A stretch of DNA of 64,000 nucleotides from Ferrimonas sediminicola (lineage in GTDB: Bacteria > Pseudomonadota > Gammaproteobacteria > Enterobacterales > Shewanellaceae), in NCBI RefSeq assembly GCF_005116715.1, contig NZ_SWCI01000001.1, positions 496,001-560,000 of the forward strand. Reading direction: 5' to 3'. Each line of letters opens with the position of its first letter. The first letter of the stretch is position 1. The notes under the pieces were generated by a model. It did no database searches. It had not been told where the DNA came from and worked only from the letters and a program-made list of their open reading frames with translations. The position numbers were made by a program, and so were the translations under genes. Shown one piece after another: positions 28,464 to 37,030 of this stretch.

Positions 28464-30446
28464 TCAGAACTGGTAGTCCAGCCTGGCCCACAGGGTGCGC
28501 CCTGGCTCGTTGACCTGGCGGGTGCGCTGCTGGGGAGGCAGCAGCTCGTTGCCGGCACCGCTGTTGCTGATGTGCTCGGCATAGGCCTGGTCCAGCAGGT
28601 TGTCGATGCCGAGGCTCAGGGTGAAGCCTTCGGCAAAGCGCCAGGCGCCGTTGAGGGAGATCACGCCAAAGCCGGCGGTTTCTCCCAGATCCTGGCCGAC
28701 GATGTTGCCCTGGCCGAAGGCCACCCGATCCTGGCGGGCCACCAGGCGCCACAGGGCGCCGAAGCTCCAGTCATCCCCTTCGTAGTTGAGGGCGACCTTC
28801 CCCTCCAGGGGCGAGATCTGACCCAGGGGCCGATCCTCGCTGTTGTTGTCTCCGTGGCTGTAGGCCAGGGAGGTGACCCATTGCCAGCCGTCGGCTAAGG
28901 CCCAGGTCAGACCCGCTTCTCCCCCCCACAGGGTGGCGTCGATGTTGCGGGCCGACGGCTGGGTGGTGTTGTCGATCAGGATGTAGTCGCTCAGATCGGC
29001 GTAGAACAGCGACAGGGAGAGCTCCAGCGGTCCCTGGTAGATCCAGCCCAGATCCAGCTGGTCGGTGGTTTCAGGCTCCAGAGTCAGCCTCTGCCCCGTC
29101 TTCATCACCTCCCAGTAGTCGGGGGTGCGCTCAGCATGGCCGATACCGGCGTACCATTGATGGGCACCACGAAGCCGCTCATAACGGGCGAAGCCGGAGA
29201 TCAGGGTGTCATCCCGGCTGTTCCGCTTGTCACTGCCGGCCCAGCTTCCCTTCAGCTCAGTGGTCCAGCGATCCAGCCGCAGGCCCGCCTTGAGAACGTC
29301 GCTGTTGAGGCGGTAGTCCGACTCGGCGAACAGCCCCAGGCTTCGTTGGCTGAACACCTCCTTGAAGGGGGCCGCTTCCAGCTGGTCCAGGCTCTTGCCG
29401 CCACGCATATCCTGGGTGCTGTCCAGGGCATCCACTCCCAGGGTCGCCCGCCACGCCTGGGATGGGGTCAGCTCCAGCCACAGGTGGCCACCATAGGTGG
29501 TGCGCCTGGGGTTCATCCCCATCGGCAGGTTGTCCGGTTCGGTGACGGGGCGATCAAACTCATCCATGATGTGGTCGTTTTCGTTGGCGTACAGGCGAAG
29601 TTCCACCGAGCGGGCCCAGTCGCTTTCCAGTTCACTGCGCATCAGCAGCGCCAGGTTCTGGTTGTCGATCTGTCGCGCCTTGTTGGTGCGGTCGGCGTAC
29701 TCGGCGCTGCCCTGGGAGAAGCCATAGCTCAACTCCACCACCTGCCCCTGGCTCGGGGTCCAGCCGAAGGCGGTGTTGACGCTCTGCCGGTCATACCCGG
29801 ACTGCATCTTGTCGCCGTTTCCGTCCTCATAGTCGTCGCTCTGTGACCCGTTGATGTCCAGTTGCCAGTAGTGGTTTTCGGTGCCGGTCAGCAGCTCCAT
29901 CAGGTAGTCTTTGCGCCCGAAACTGCCGCCGGTGAGGCTGGCCCGTCCCTCGGTCCCCGCCTGGGTCAGCCCATAGCTGTCCCGGGAAAAGACCACGGTG
30001 CCGGCACTGCCCACCGGTCCGTACTTCACCGTCTGTGGTCCCTTTATTACCGTCACCTCCTCATAGGTTTCCGGGGAGATGTAGTTGGTGGGGGGATCCA
30101 TGCGGCCGCCGCAGGTTCCCTGCAGGTGCTGGCCATTGTTGACCACGGTGATGCGCGAGCCCGCCATGCCGCGCAGGCTGATGTCGCCGCCCGATCCCCC
30201 CTTGCGGGTCACCGCGAACCCGGCGATGGTGCGCAGATAGCCAGAACCGTCGAAGGCGGGAATCGGCTGTCTGGGCTGCTTGGGGTCGATGACCACGGTC
30301 AGCGGGGAGTGCATCGGCTCGCTGGTGATCACGATGATCTCATCGCAGCGGCGCTTGTGGCACAGGTTGACGGCCTCCTCGGCCAGGGTGGGGAGGGAGA
30401 GTGACGCGGCGACGGCGACCGCCGTGGGTAGGAGTGTGGATTTCAT
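28464..30446 (-). CDS. TonB-dependent copper receptor (OprC/NosA type)
   Basis: This 661-residue outer-membrane receptor has a signal peptide (about 1-22), a TonB box-like DEIIVI and a plug domain. The plug has the copper-receptor family pattern SPLTVVIDPKQPRQPIPAFD, LRGMAGSR, RMDPPTNYISPE and VTVIKGPQTVKYGP. A C-terminal barrel ends in Phe (WARLDYQF). Members import copper or supply it for nitrous-oxide reductase maturation. A CHKRRC pair of cysteines just before the TonB box could bind metal. The ATG at 30446 or one three codons upstream may be used. Confidence 0.9.
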   Translation of the reverse strand: MKSTLLPTAVAVAASLSLPTLAEEAVNLCHKRRCDEIIVITSEPMHSPLTVVIDPKQPRQPIPAFDGSGYLRTIAGFAVTRKGGSGGDISLRGMAGSRITVVNNGQHLQGTCGGRMDPPTNYISPETYEEVTVIKGPQTVKYGPVGSAGTVVFSRDSYGLTQAGTEGRASLTGGSFGRKDYLMELLTGTENHYWQLDINGSQSDDYEDGNGDKMQSGYDRQSVNTAFGWTPSQGQVVELSYGFSQGSAEYADRTNKARQIDNQNLALLMRSELESDWARSVELRLYANENDHIMDEFDRPVTEPDNLPMGMNPRRTTYGGHLWLELTPSQAWRATLGVDALDSTQDMRGGKSLDQLEAAPFKEVFSQRSLGLFAESDYRLNSDVLKAGLRLDRWTTELKGSWAGSDKRNSRDDTLISGFARYERLRGAHQWYAGIGHAERTPDYWEVMKTGQRLTLEPETTDQLDLGWIYQGPLELSLSLFYADLSDYILIDNTTQPSARNIDATLWGGEAGLTWALADGWQWVTSLAYSHGDNNSEDRPLGQISPLEGKVALNYEGDDWSFGALWRLVARQDRVAFGQGNIVGQDLGETAGFGVISLNGAWRFAEGFTLSLGIDNLLDQAYAEHISNSGAGNELLPPQQRTRQVNEPGRTLWARLDYQF

Positions 30447-30824
30447 GGTAATCATCCCGATGGTTATCTTTCTAACAGCTTGTCGGCGCGCATTATTTTC
30501 GGGGTGAAGGGGGGCGGCAACGGCAAAGGGGCAAAGTGCGACAATCGGTCGCAGCCGTTGATAAGTCGTTATCTCTGGTGAGGTTTTTTTAGGAGTTTTT
30601 ATTCTTTTCCGGTGTGTTTTCCATGAGCGGCTTCCCGTCGGGGTGGCAGAGTGTTCGGCAGGGGGCGCTGAAAGGAGCGTGGGAGATTGACGCCATCATG
30701 CCGGTGGCGATCGCTGCTTTTCCGTCCACCCGTGGCGGGGGCGGCGCCCCCCTCCTAGACTTGCCAGGCCCATGGACCAATGACGGTCCGGGCTTGGCTC
30801 TCAAGGCATACAAAGGATTGAACT
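30447..30824. other. Gene-free divergent region between copper receptor and DUF1842 gene
   Basis: This 378-base region separates divergent genes. It contains GCGAC-AATCG-GTCGC at 30538-30552, a perfect 5-bp inverted repeat about 90 bases upstream of the receptor start and a candidate operator. A T-rich tract lies around 30582-30608, and a long imperfect hairpin stands next to the DUF1842 gene. Open reading frames here on both strands have no ribosome-binding site and look non-coding. Confidence 0.45.
30763..30798 (+). other. Long two-part leader hairpin before the DUF1842 gene
   Basis: GCCAGGCCC pairs with GGGCTTGGC (one G-U). Inside it GGACC pairs with GGTCC around a six-base loop, with only a two-base bulge between the stems. 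It ends 26 bases before the ATG. There is no T-run, so a cis-regulatory or mRNA-stabilising role is more likely than termination. Confidence 0.45.
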
Positions 30825-31322
30825 ATGAGCATCTCCAAGGATATTCAAACCGGTCTGTTTCCCGTTTCCTATCGAATTGCCCTCGGCAGCGTAGAGCGGC
30901 CGATTCTCGGCGGGGCCTCCCTGACCCTGAAGCTGCTGGTGGACACCGTCAACAAACAGGTCTCCGGTGTCGGTCACATCACCCAGCCCGTCAGCCCGCC
31001 GCTCAATCTGGTGTCCCAGTTCACCGGTGAGTGGTCCTACATCTGTACCATGAAGGAGTGCCACATTCTGGTGGTGGCCGAGGGCTTCGACCTCAGCCCG
31101 CTGCTGGTGGGGGGCCATCCCATCGAACACAAGAACGCCAAACTGAGGATGGTGATGAACGAAGACTGGCAGTGCGGCGTGGCCAACTTCTCCTTCTTCG
31201 CCCGGGGCCAGTGGCATGAGGTGGAGGGGGCGCGGGCCGAGCTGAGCACCATCGATGCTCAGCAGAGCCGAAAGCAGCTGGAGGAGAGCGCAGCGGAGAA
31301 GAAACCGGTCCTGGAGGACTGA
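30825..31322 (+). CDS. DUF1842-like protein
   Basis: This 165-residue protein has no signal peptide or membrane helix. The N-terminal 110 residues look like a beta-rich domain with the DUF1842 pattern TGLFPVSYRIALG, LTLKLLVDTVNKQVSG and HITQPVSPPLN. The C-terminal 30 residues are a charged helix (QQSRKQLEESAAEKK). No function is known for the family. AAGGA lies 8 bases before the ATG. It is divergent from the copper receptor, but a functional link is not shown. Confidence 0.65.
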   Translation: MSISKDIQTGLFPVSYRIALGSVERPILGGASLTLKLLVDTVNKQVSGVGHITQPVSPPLNLVSQFTGEWSYICTMKECHILVVAEGFDLSPLLVGGHPIEHKNAKLRMVMNEDWQCGVANFSFFARGQWHEVEGARAELSTIDAQQSRKQLEESAAEKKPVLED

Positions 31323-31338
31323 TCCTGTTGGTGAACCG

Positions 31339-31361
31339 AAGGGCCACCCGGGGTGGCCCTT
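31339..31361. terminator. Hairpin between convergent genes
   Basis: AAGGGCCACC and GGTGGCCCTT form a perfect 10-bp stem with a 3-base loop, 16 bases after each of two convergent stops. T-runs are minimal, so termination efficiency is uncertain. Confidence 0.55.
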
Positions 31362-31377
31362 GTCGTACCGAGGCCGG

Positions 31378-33525
31378 CTAGCGGGCTTCCACCGGGTCTG
31401 AGCAGGGGCCCTCCAGCGTCTCACACAGCTGGTATCGGTAGCCGGCCCGGCCATCGTTGTCCTTATAGCCGCCGTCGTTGTCGGCGGTATAGATACGGTC
31501 TTCGGCTCCGCCGGTGTCTCTGAGGAGGTACACGGTACTGCCGGAGGCGCCACTCCAGTTGAGGGCAACGAAGGGCTTGCGCCCCCCCTTGACCTGAGCC
31601 GTCAACTCGATATTGCTGGTGGAGGGCGGCTGCCCTTCGGAGACTGTGGCATCCAGGCGGACTGCGCTGTATCCCTCGTAGGCGTAGACCGCCAGGAACC
31701 ACTCTCCCGCCTGAGGCGTCTCGATGCTGCACTGTTCATTGTTGTTGGCGTTGTAGGAGCCGCAGTCAAACAGTCCCTCGGGCACCGTGGGGTCCACCCG
31801 CGGTGGTTCACCATGGCGCAGGTAGAGGTCGGCATCGCCGCTGCTGCGGTTGCGCCCCTTGCTGGCGCCGCTGAGGGTGACATCCAGTCGCGGGGTGTTG
31901 TTCGCCAGGGTGAGCTGCCAGCAGCGCCAGGTGCCGGTGGCCGCCGTCAGGTTGCCTATGGAGAAGCTCTGGGCGTGGACCGACTCTATGCTGTCGCAGG
32001 CCGGGGCGGGCGGTGGTTTGGGGATGCCCACCTGGCTGAAGGCGGACTGGATGTCGTCTCGCCGTGCGCCAGCCTGGTCGCCGTACAGCTGATCCGCCGC
32101 ATCCAGCAGGGCATAGTAGGCGCTGTCAAAACTCTCGCTGGCCCCCCAAAGGTAGCGGTTGGCGTGGGCAAACAGGATGAAGGCCTGGCGGACATCCCAG
32201 CCCTGGCGGGAGGCAAGCAGGTAGAAGGCGCGATTGTAGACGCCACTGGAGTAGTGCACGTCCATGCCGCTGACGTAGTCCGAGGCATGGCCTATGGAGC
32301 GGCCATCCAGGGTGGGGTCCGCCATGTAGCGCAGGGCACCATCGGCCTTGAAAATCTGTGCTCCAACCAGGAAATCGGTCGCGCCCCACAGGAAATACTC
32401 GGCCGCCTCCCCGGCCATGTCGGAGAACGCCTCGTTGATGCCACCGGACTGGCCGGAGTAGATCAGGTTTGAGTGCTGTTCGGTGAAGCCGTGACTCACC
32501 TCGTGGGAGACCACGTCCAGGCTCACCAGGGGATAGAAGCGGGTGTAGCCGTCGCCAAAGGTCATGGTGGTACCATCCCAGAAGGCGTTCTCATAGTTGG
32601 TGCTGTAGTGCACCCGCATGATCAGCTGGGTGGTCAGCGGGGCCACGCCGATCCACTGGTCATAGAGGTCGAACACCACGTCGCCGAAGAAGTGGGCGTC
32701 GTTGATGGGGCTGAAGGCGCCATTGATCGCCTTGTGGGCATTCTCGAAGCAGGGGAAGTCGAAGGCGGTGGATCCTTGGGTGCCGTGGTTGAGATCGACG
32801 GATTTTACCCGTTGAGTGTTCATGGTGCACTGGCTGCCGGAGACGGTGACATCCAGCAGGTTGCCGCCCTCCTCGTAGGTGTAGGCTTGCTTCTCATTAC
32901 CGCCGGGACCGGTGCCCACCTTTTGGTGGGTCAGTCCGTCATACTCCAGCAGCCGCTCGCCGCTGTGGGCATCCAGCAGCAGGGTGGGGCGCGATGGCTG
33001 CCCGCCGCCGCTGACGTCGGTGACCATCTGGATGGCGTAGCACAGCCTGGGGATGGCCCCGTTGAGGTAGATCACCAGCTCGTTGCTCTCATCGCGAAAC
33101 AGGAGCTCGGCCGCGCTGTTGCCCTGCAGGTACCCCTTGGCCTGGGCCAGGGCGGCGGCCGCCGCGATCTGTGGCCTGGTGTCCAGGTGGTGGCGCTGCA
33201 GGCCACGAATCAACTGGCCATTGAGGTGGGAGATCCGGCCATCGGGCCAGCGGCTGACGGTGATCGATTCCCCCCAGATGGGGACGCCACGGTACAGCTG
33301 GCGGTAGCGGCGATGAATGAAGCCCCGAGGGTCGGTCAGGCTGCGGGTCATCGCCAACTGCTCCTCGGCGCCCAGCCCCAGGGCCAACGCCAGATCCGGC
33401 TGGGAGCGGGCGGCGTTCAGCAGCTCCGGCTGATGGCTCAGGGGCTGACGCTCGGCCGCTTGGGGGGCGGGACAGAGCAGTCCCAGCAGGAGCAGGGGGG
33501 CAAGCAATCGTCGCGCAGTGGTCAT
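31378..33525 (-). CDS. Secreted thermolysin-family (M4) metalloprotease
   Basis: This 715-residue M4 peptidase is vibriolysin-like. In order it has a signal peptide (about 1-24), FTP/PepSY inhibitory propeptide (about 28-205), and a catalytic domain with His341-Glu342-x-x-His345 and third ligand Glu365 (NEAFSD). A PPC domain follows at about 508-625, then an Fn3-like tail. The late active-site His lies in DVHYSSGVYNRAF. It should be exported by Sec, cross the outer membrane by type II secretion and self-process. GGAGGG lies 6 bases before the ATG. GspA-GspB genes for that secretion system lie 4 kb away. Confidence 0.94.
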   Translation of the reverse strand: MTTARRLLAPLLLLGLLCPAPQAAERQPLSHQPELLNAARSQPDLALALGLGAEEQLAMTRSLTDPRGFIHRRYRQLYRGVPIWGESITVSRWPDGRISHLNGQLIRGLQRHHLDTRPQIAAAAALAQAKGYLQGNSAAELLFRDESNELVIYLNGAIPRLCYAIQMVTDVSGGGQPSRPTLLLDAHSGERLLEYDGLTHQKVGTGPGGNEKQAYTYEEGGNLLDVTVSGSQCTMNTQRVKSVDLNHGTQGSTAFDFPCFENAHKAINGAFSPINDAHFFGDVVFDLYDQWIGVAPLTTQLIMRVHYSTNYENAFWDGTTMTFGDGYTRFYPLVSLDVVSHEVSHGFTEQHSNLIYSGQSGGINEAFSDMAGEAAEYFLWGATDFLVGAQIFKADGALRYMADPTLDGRSIGHASDYVSGMDVHYSSGVYNRAFYLLASRQGWDVRQAFILFAHANRYLWGASESFDSAYYALLDAADQLYGDQAGARRDDIQSAFSQVGIPKPPPAPACDSIESVHAQSFSIGNLTAATGTWRCWQLTLANNTPRLDVTLSGASKGRNRSSGDADLYLRHGEPPRVDPTVPEGLFDCGSYNANNNEQCSIETPQAGEWFLAVYAYEGYSAVRLDATVSEGQPPSTSNIELTAQVKGGRKPFVALNWSGASGSTVYLLRDTGGAEDRIYTADNDGGYKDNDGRAGYRYQLCETLEGPCSDPVEAR

Positions 33526-33657
33526 GGTGACCCTCCAGAGCCTGGATGCAGAGCTGAGGAGTATAGTCGATGCCGTTGATGGCCGGAGGGTTCTTCCCGC
33601 CCCCTTCCGGGGGGCAGTTGCCCTTTGTGCCCTTCGGCCGGCCTGTTTGGCGCCGTG

Positions 33658-35592
33658 TCATTCGGCGATCGGTTCGGCGCGGCAGGCAGTCAGCAGGGTC
33701 TCGAAGGGGACGTCGGCCAGAGCACCGAACCCCGCCAGCTTTCTGGCTCCCAGCTTGGTCAGCCAGGGGGTGGGCAGACCAGCGAGGAAGCGGGCCGCCA
33801 GCTCCGGCGTCAGCGGCTGCTGAAGCCCCTGAGTCAGCGCTTGCGCCAATGGGCCTAGCCAGCGCCGCAGCGGCTCTTGGGCGATCGTCTGGGGAAGCGA
33901 GATCGGGGGCAGGATCGCCGGCTCCCCCCGACAGGCCGAGCAGTGGCCGCAGCGCCGAGGCGCCCGGTGATCGCCGAAGTAGCTGGCCAGTGCATGGCTG
34001 AGGCAGTCGGGCTCCTGCAGCAGTTGCAGCATCTGGCCGATGCGGGCCACCTCCTGCTGTTGCTTGTCGAGGAATTGCCGGTGCAGCCGCTCAGCCAGGA
34101 GGTCCAGGTCCGGCAGGGGCAGGCGCACCCGGAACGCTTCGGTCATCTGCCGGGTTTGCAGCTCGATCAGTTGCTGCTGAGCCAGGTATTCCAGGGCGGT
34201 CATCGCCCGGTTTCGGTCAGAACCGTACTGGGCATGCAGGGCGTCGAAGTCGGGCTGGTACCAGGTGCGCGCCTTGTGACTGTGGGACAGCAGTGCCCTG
34301 AGGAACTGTTGGCGCTCCCCATCGAACCGGGTGAGCAGGCTGGCCTCTGCCACCAGCAGCTTGAACTTGATCTCGGCGAAGTAGCTGTACTGGGGCTCGA
34401 TGATGCCGGCCATCTCCAGGTAGACCAGCAGGGTGCGCAGGGGCAACGGCCGGATGTTGCTTTGGGCCGACAGCGAATTGGGCAACAGCTCCCACTGGCT
34501 CCCCGCCTGCTCAAGGGCGGTCAGCACCAGGCGGATGCCGGTCAACTCCGGGGTGTCGCCATAGACGAAGTTCTCCAGCAGGGGACGATTGCTGCCATCG
34601 GCCAGCAGCAGACAGTGGGACGGTTGACCGTCTCGGCCGGCCCGGCCGATCTCCTGGGAGTAGTTCTCCACCGACTTGGGCAGATCGACGTGGACGATCC
34701 GGCGGATGTCCGCCTTGTCCACCCCCATGCCGAAGGCGATGGTGGCCACCACCACCGCCACTTCGCCGGCCATGAAGGCGCGCTGACAGTCGCCGCGGAG
34801 GTCGTGATCCATGCCGGCGTGATAGGCCCTGGCCCCGATCCCCTGCTGACTCAGCCATTGCGCCAGATCGTCCGCCGCCGCCTGCTGGGTGACATAGACG
34901 ATGGTCGCCGCCGCCGGATCCTCGGCGAGGGCGTCGAGCAGCAGCCTGCGTTTCTGTGGCCCGCTGGCTACCTTCACCGTCAGGTCCAGGTTGGGCCGGT
35001 AGAAGCCGGTGGTTTCCACCCCCTCCGCGGGGATGTCAAATCGGTGACACATCTCCTCGATCACCCTTGGGGTGGCCGTGGCGGTTAGCAACAGCACCTG
35101 AGGGATCTTCAGCCATCTTCGGTAGTGGGGCAGCTTCAGGTAGTCGGGGCGGAAGTTGTGGCCCCACTCCGAGATGCAGTGGGCCTCGTCCACCACCAGC
35201 ATCGACAGGGGCACCTGGCTGATGAAGCGACGAAAGCGCTCGTTCTTCAACCGCTCCGCCGACACCATCAGTATTTTCAGCTCCCCCCGCTGCACCTGCT
35301 GCATCACCTCATGGCTCTGCTCGAAACTCTGGCTGGAGTCGAGGGTGGCGGCGGGGATGCCATGGTGACGCAGGAACGCCAGCTGATCCTGCATCAGGGC
35401 CAGCAACGGCGAGATCACCAGGGTCAGATGGGGCAGAGCCAGTGCCGGCAGCTGGTAGCAGAGGGATTTGCCCGAGCCGGTGGGAAAGATGGCGACGGCA
35501 CTGTCGCCGTCGAGCAGCCTGAGGATGACCGGCTCCTGGCCCGGACGGAAGGTGTCGAAGCCAAAGTGGTGTTTGAGTAGCTGCCTGGGCAT
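33658..35592 (-). CDS. RecQ-family ATP-dependent DNA helicase
   Basis: This 644-residue superfamily 2 helicase unwinds DNA 3' to 5'. Motifs are present in order: FPTGSGKSLCYQLPA (I), TLVISPLLALMQDQ (Ia), VDEAHCISEWGHNFRPDY (II), LLTATATP (III) and GRAGRDG (VI). The RecQ zinc region is recognisable (CLSHALASYFGD to CGHCSAC). I see no clear HRDC domain. It therefore belongs to the shorter RecQ paralogues found beside canonical recQ in many marine gammaproteobacteria. GGAG lies 6 bases before the ATG. It follows cca. Confidence 0.9.
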   Translation of the reverse strand: MPRQLLKHHFGFDTFRPGQEPVILRLLDGDSAVAIFPTGSGKSLCYQLPALALPHLTLVISPLLALMQDQLAFLRHHGIPAATLDSSQSFEQSHEVMQQVQRGELKILMVSAERLKNERFRRFISQVPLSMLVVDEAHCISEWGHNFRPDYLKLPHYRRWLKIPQVLLLTATATPRVIEEMCHRFDIPAEGVETTGFYRPNLDLTVKVASGPQKRRLLLDALAEDPAAATIVYVTQQAAADDLAQWLSQQGIGARAYHAGMDHDLRGDCQRAFMAGEVAVVVATIAFGMGVDKADIRRIVHVDLPKSVENYSQEIGRAGRDGQPSHCLLLADGSNRPLLENFVYGDTPELTGIRLVLTALEQAGSQWELLPNSLSAQSNIRPLPLRTLLVYLEMAGIIEPQYSYFAEIKFKLLVAEASLLTRFDGERQQFLRALLSHSHKARTWYQPDFDALHAQYGSDRNRAMTALEYLAQQQLIELQTRQMTEAFRVRLPLPDLDLLAERLHRQFLDKQQQEVARIGQMLQLLQEPDCLSHALASYFGDHRAPRRCGHCSACRGEPAILPPISLPQTIAQEPLRRWLGPLAQALTQGLQQPLTPELAARFLAGLPTPWLTKLGARKLAGFGALADVPFETLLTACRAEPIAE

Positions 35593-35688
35593 TGAGGGCT
35601 CCTGATTGGGGGCTGTGGTCAGTGTACGCCAGCCCGGTGCGCTCTTGGGATAATTCAGCCGGAATGGCGGTGGTGCCGGGCGATAGGC

Positions 35689-36921
35689 TTACATCACCCC
35701 GGGGGATGGGCGGGCATCTGCCAGCACCTGGGTGCGGCGGCGAGTCAGCTCGGCCTTGATCTCGCCGCCGCTGAAGCCGGCCTGGATGATGGGCCGGACT
35801 TCGATCTGGTTGGCCAGCCTCAGGGCGTCGCGCAGCCATTGGCCCTGGGGATAGGGGCTATCCTCCATCCCCAGCCGCCCCTGGGCGTCGGCCTGGCACA
35901 CCAGAACAAACTCCTCGAACCGTTGGGGCTTGCGCCAGGCGTCGATGCCGTCGAACAGCCTCAGCAGGGTGGCCGGTTTCAGCGCCAGCGCTCGATGACC
36001 GTGCAGGTGCCAGCGACAACCGATCTCCGCCAGCTCCCTGGGGGCATTGGGGACCTTGAGCCGCTGACACAGTCGGGCTAGAGGGGCGAGCCCCCGCTGC
36101 TCATGGCCGATATGGCTGGGCCACCCCGCCTGGGGCGTCAGCGCCTTGCCCAGGTCGTGGGTCAGAGCGGCAAAGCGCACCGAAACCGAGCCGGACAGCT
36201 CAGAGGCTCGCTTCAGCACCATCAGGGTATGCCGCAGGGTATCCACTTCCGGGTGATGGGCCTTCGGTTGGGGCACGCCTTCCAGGTCGGCCAGCTCCGA
36301 CATCAGCACTTTCAGTGCCCCGCAGGCGTGCAGCACCTCGAAGTAGACCCAGGGACAGGGACCGGCCAGGGCCCGCTCGGTTTCGTTCCACACCCGTTCC
36401 GGCGTCAGATGGGCCAGTTCGCCCGAGCTTGCCAGCTCAGCCATCAGCGCCAGGGTCTCATCGGCGACCCTGAACCCCTGGGGGTGAAAGCGGGCGGCAA
36501 AGCGGGCCACCCTCAGCACCCGCAGAGGATCCTCGACAAAGGCGGGGGAGACATGGCGCAGCACCCTGGCATCCAGGTCGGCCTGACCATGGCAGGGGTC
36601 ATGCAGTCGGCCCTGGTCGTCCATGGCGATGGCGTTTACCGTTAGATCCCGCCGAAGCAGGTCCTGCTCCAGGGTCACATCAGGATCGGAGCACACCTCA
36701 AACCCGGTATAGCCGTGACCGGACTTGGTTTCGGTTCGGGCCAGGGCATACTCCTCTTGGGTCTGGGGGTGCAGGAACACCGGGAAGCTCTTGCCCACAC
36801 TCTGGTAGCCCAGATCCAGCATCTGCTCCGGGGTGGCCCCCACCACCAGATGATCCCTGTCCTTGACTTCCAGCCCCAACAGCTGGTCGCGCACCGCGCC
36901 TCCCACCAGGTAGATCTGCAC
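35689..36921 (-). CDS. cca: CCA-adding tRNA nucleotidyltransferase with HD domain
   Basis: This 410-residue class II enzyme adds or repairs the 3' CCA of tRNAs. The nucleotidyltransferase head has [25 protein letters not shown] with the two metal aspartates in KDRD, and [10 protein letters not shown]. The C-terminal HD domain ([13 protein letters not shown]) gives the phosphohydrolase activity known for E. coli Cca. The start is GTG with GGAG 7 bases upstream. In E. coli cca lies beside ygiM and uppP; here the neighbours have been spread apart. Confidence 0.95.
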   Translation of the reverse strand: MQIYLVGGAVRDQLLGLEVKDRDHLVVGATPEQMLDLGYQSVGKSFPVFLHPQTQEEYALARTETKSGHGYTGFEVCSDPDVTLEQDLLRRDLTVNAIAMDDQGRLHDPCHGQADLDARVLRHVSPAFVEDPLRVLRVARFAARFHPQGFRVADETLALMAELASSGELAHLTPERVWNETERALAGPCPWVYFEVLHACGALKVLMSELADLEGVPQPKAHHPEVDTLRHTLMVLKRASELSGSVSVRFAALTHDLGKALTPQAGWPSHIGHEQRGLAPLARLCQRLKVPNAPRELAEIGCRWHLHGHRALALKPATLLRLFDGIDAWRKPQRFEEFVLVCQADAQGRLGMEDSPYPQGQWLRDALRLANQIEVRPIIQAGFSGGEIKAELTRRRTQVLADARPSPGVM

Positions 36922-37030
36922 CTTTATCTCCTAAAACTCGCTGTTTCGTCATTATATGGCCAGGCGGCTTTGACAAGCCAGATGACACCCCTTACCTTGG
37001 GCGAATCAGACCAAGAACCGCACAAAAACT

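Noticed and set aside
30589-30813. Minus-strand 74-codon frame upstream of the copper receptor, with Cys and His residues
   Set aside because: It looked like a possible metal-binding leader peptide, but there is no ribosome-binding site, composition is Pro/Arg-rich as in random GC-rich frames, and it overlaps the leader hairpin region.
30614-31030. Plus-strand 138-codon frame overlapping the DUF1842 gene
   Set aside because: The second half is out of frame with the recognised DUF1842 protein and reads as low-complexity Arg/Pro/Gln sequence.
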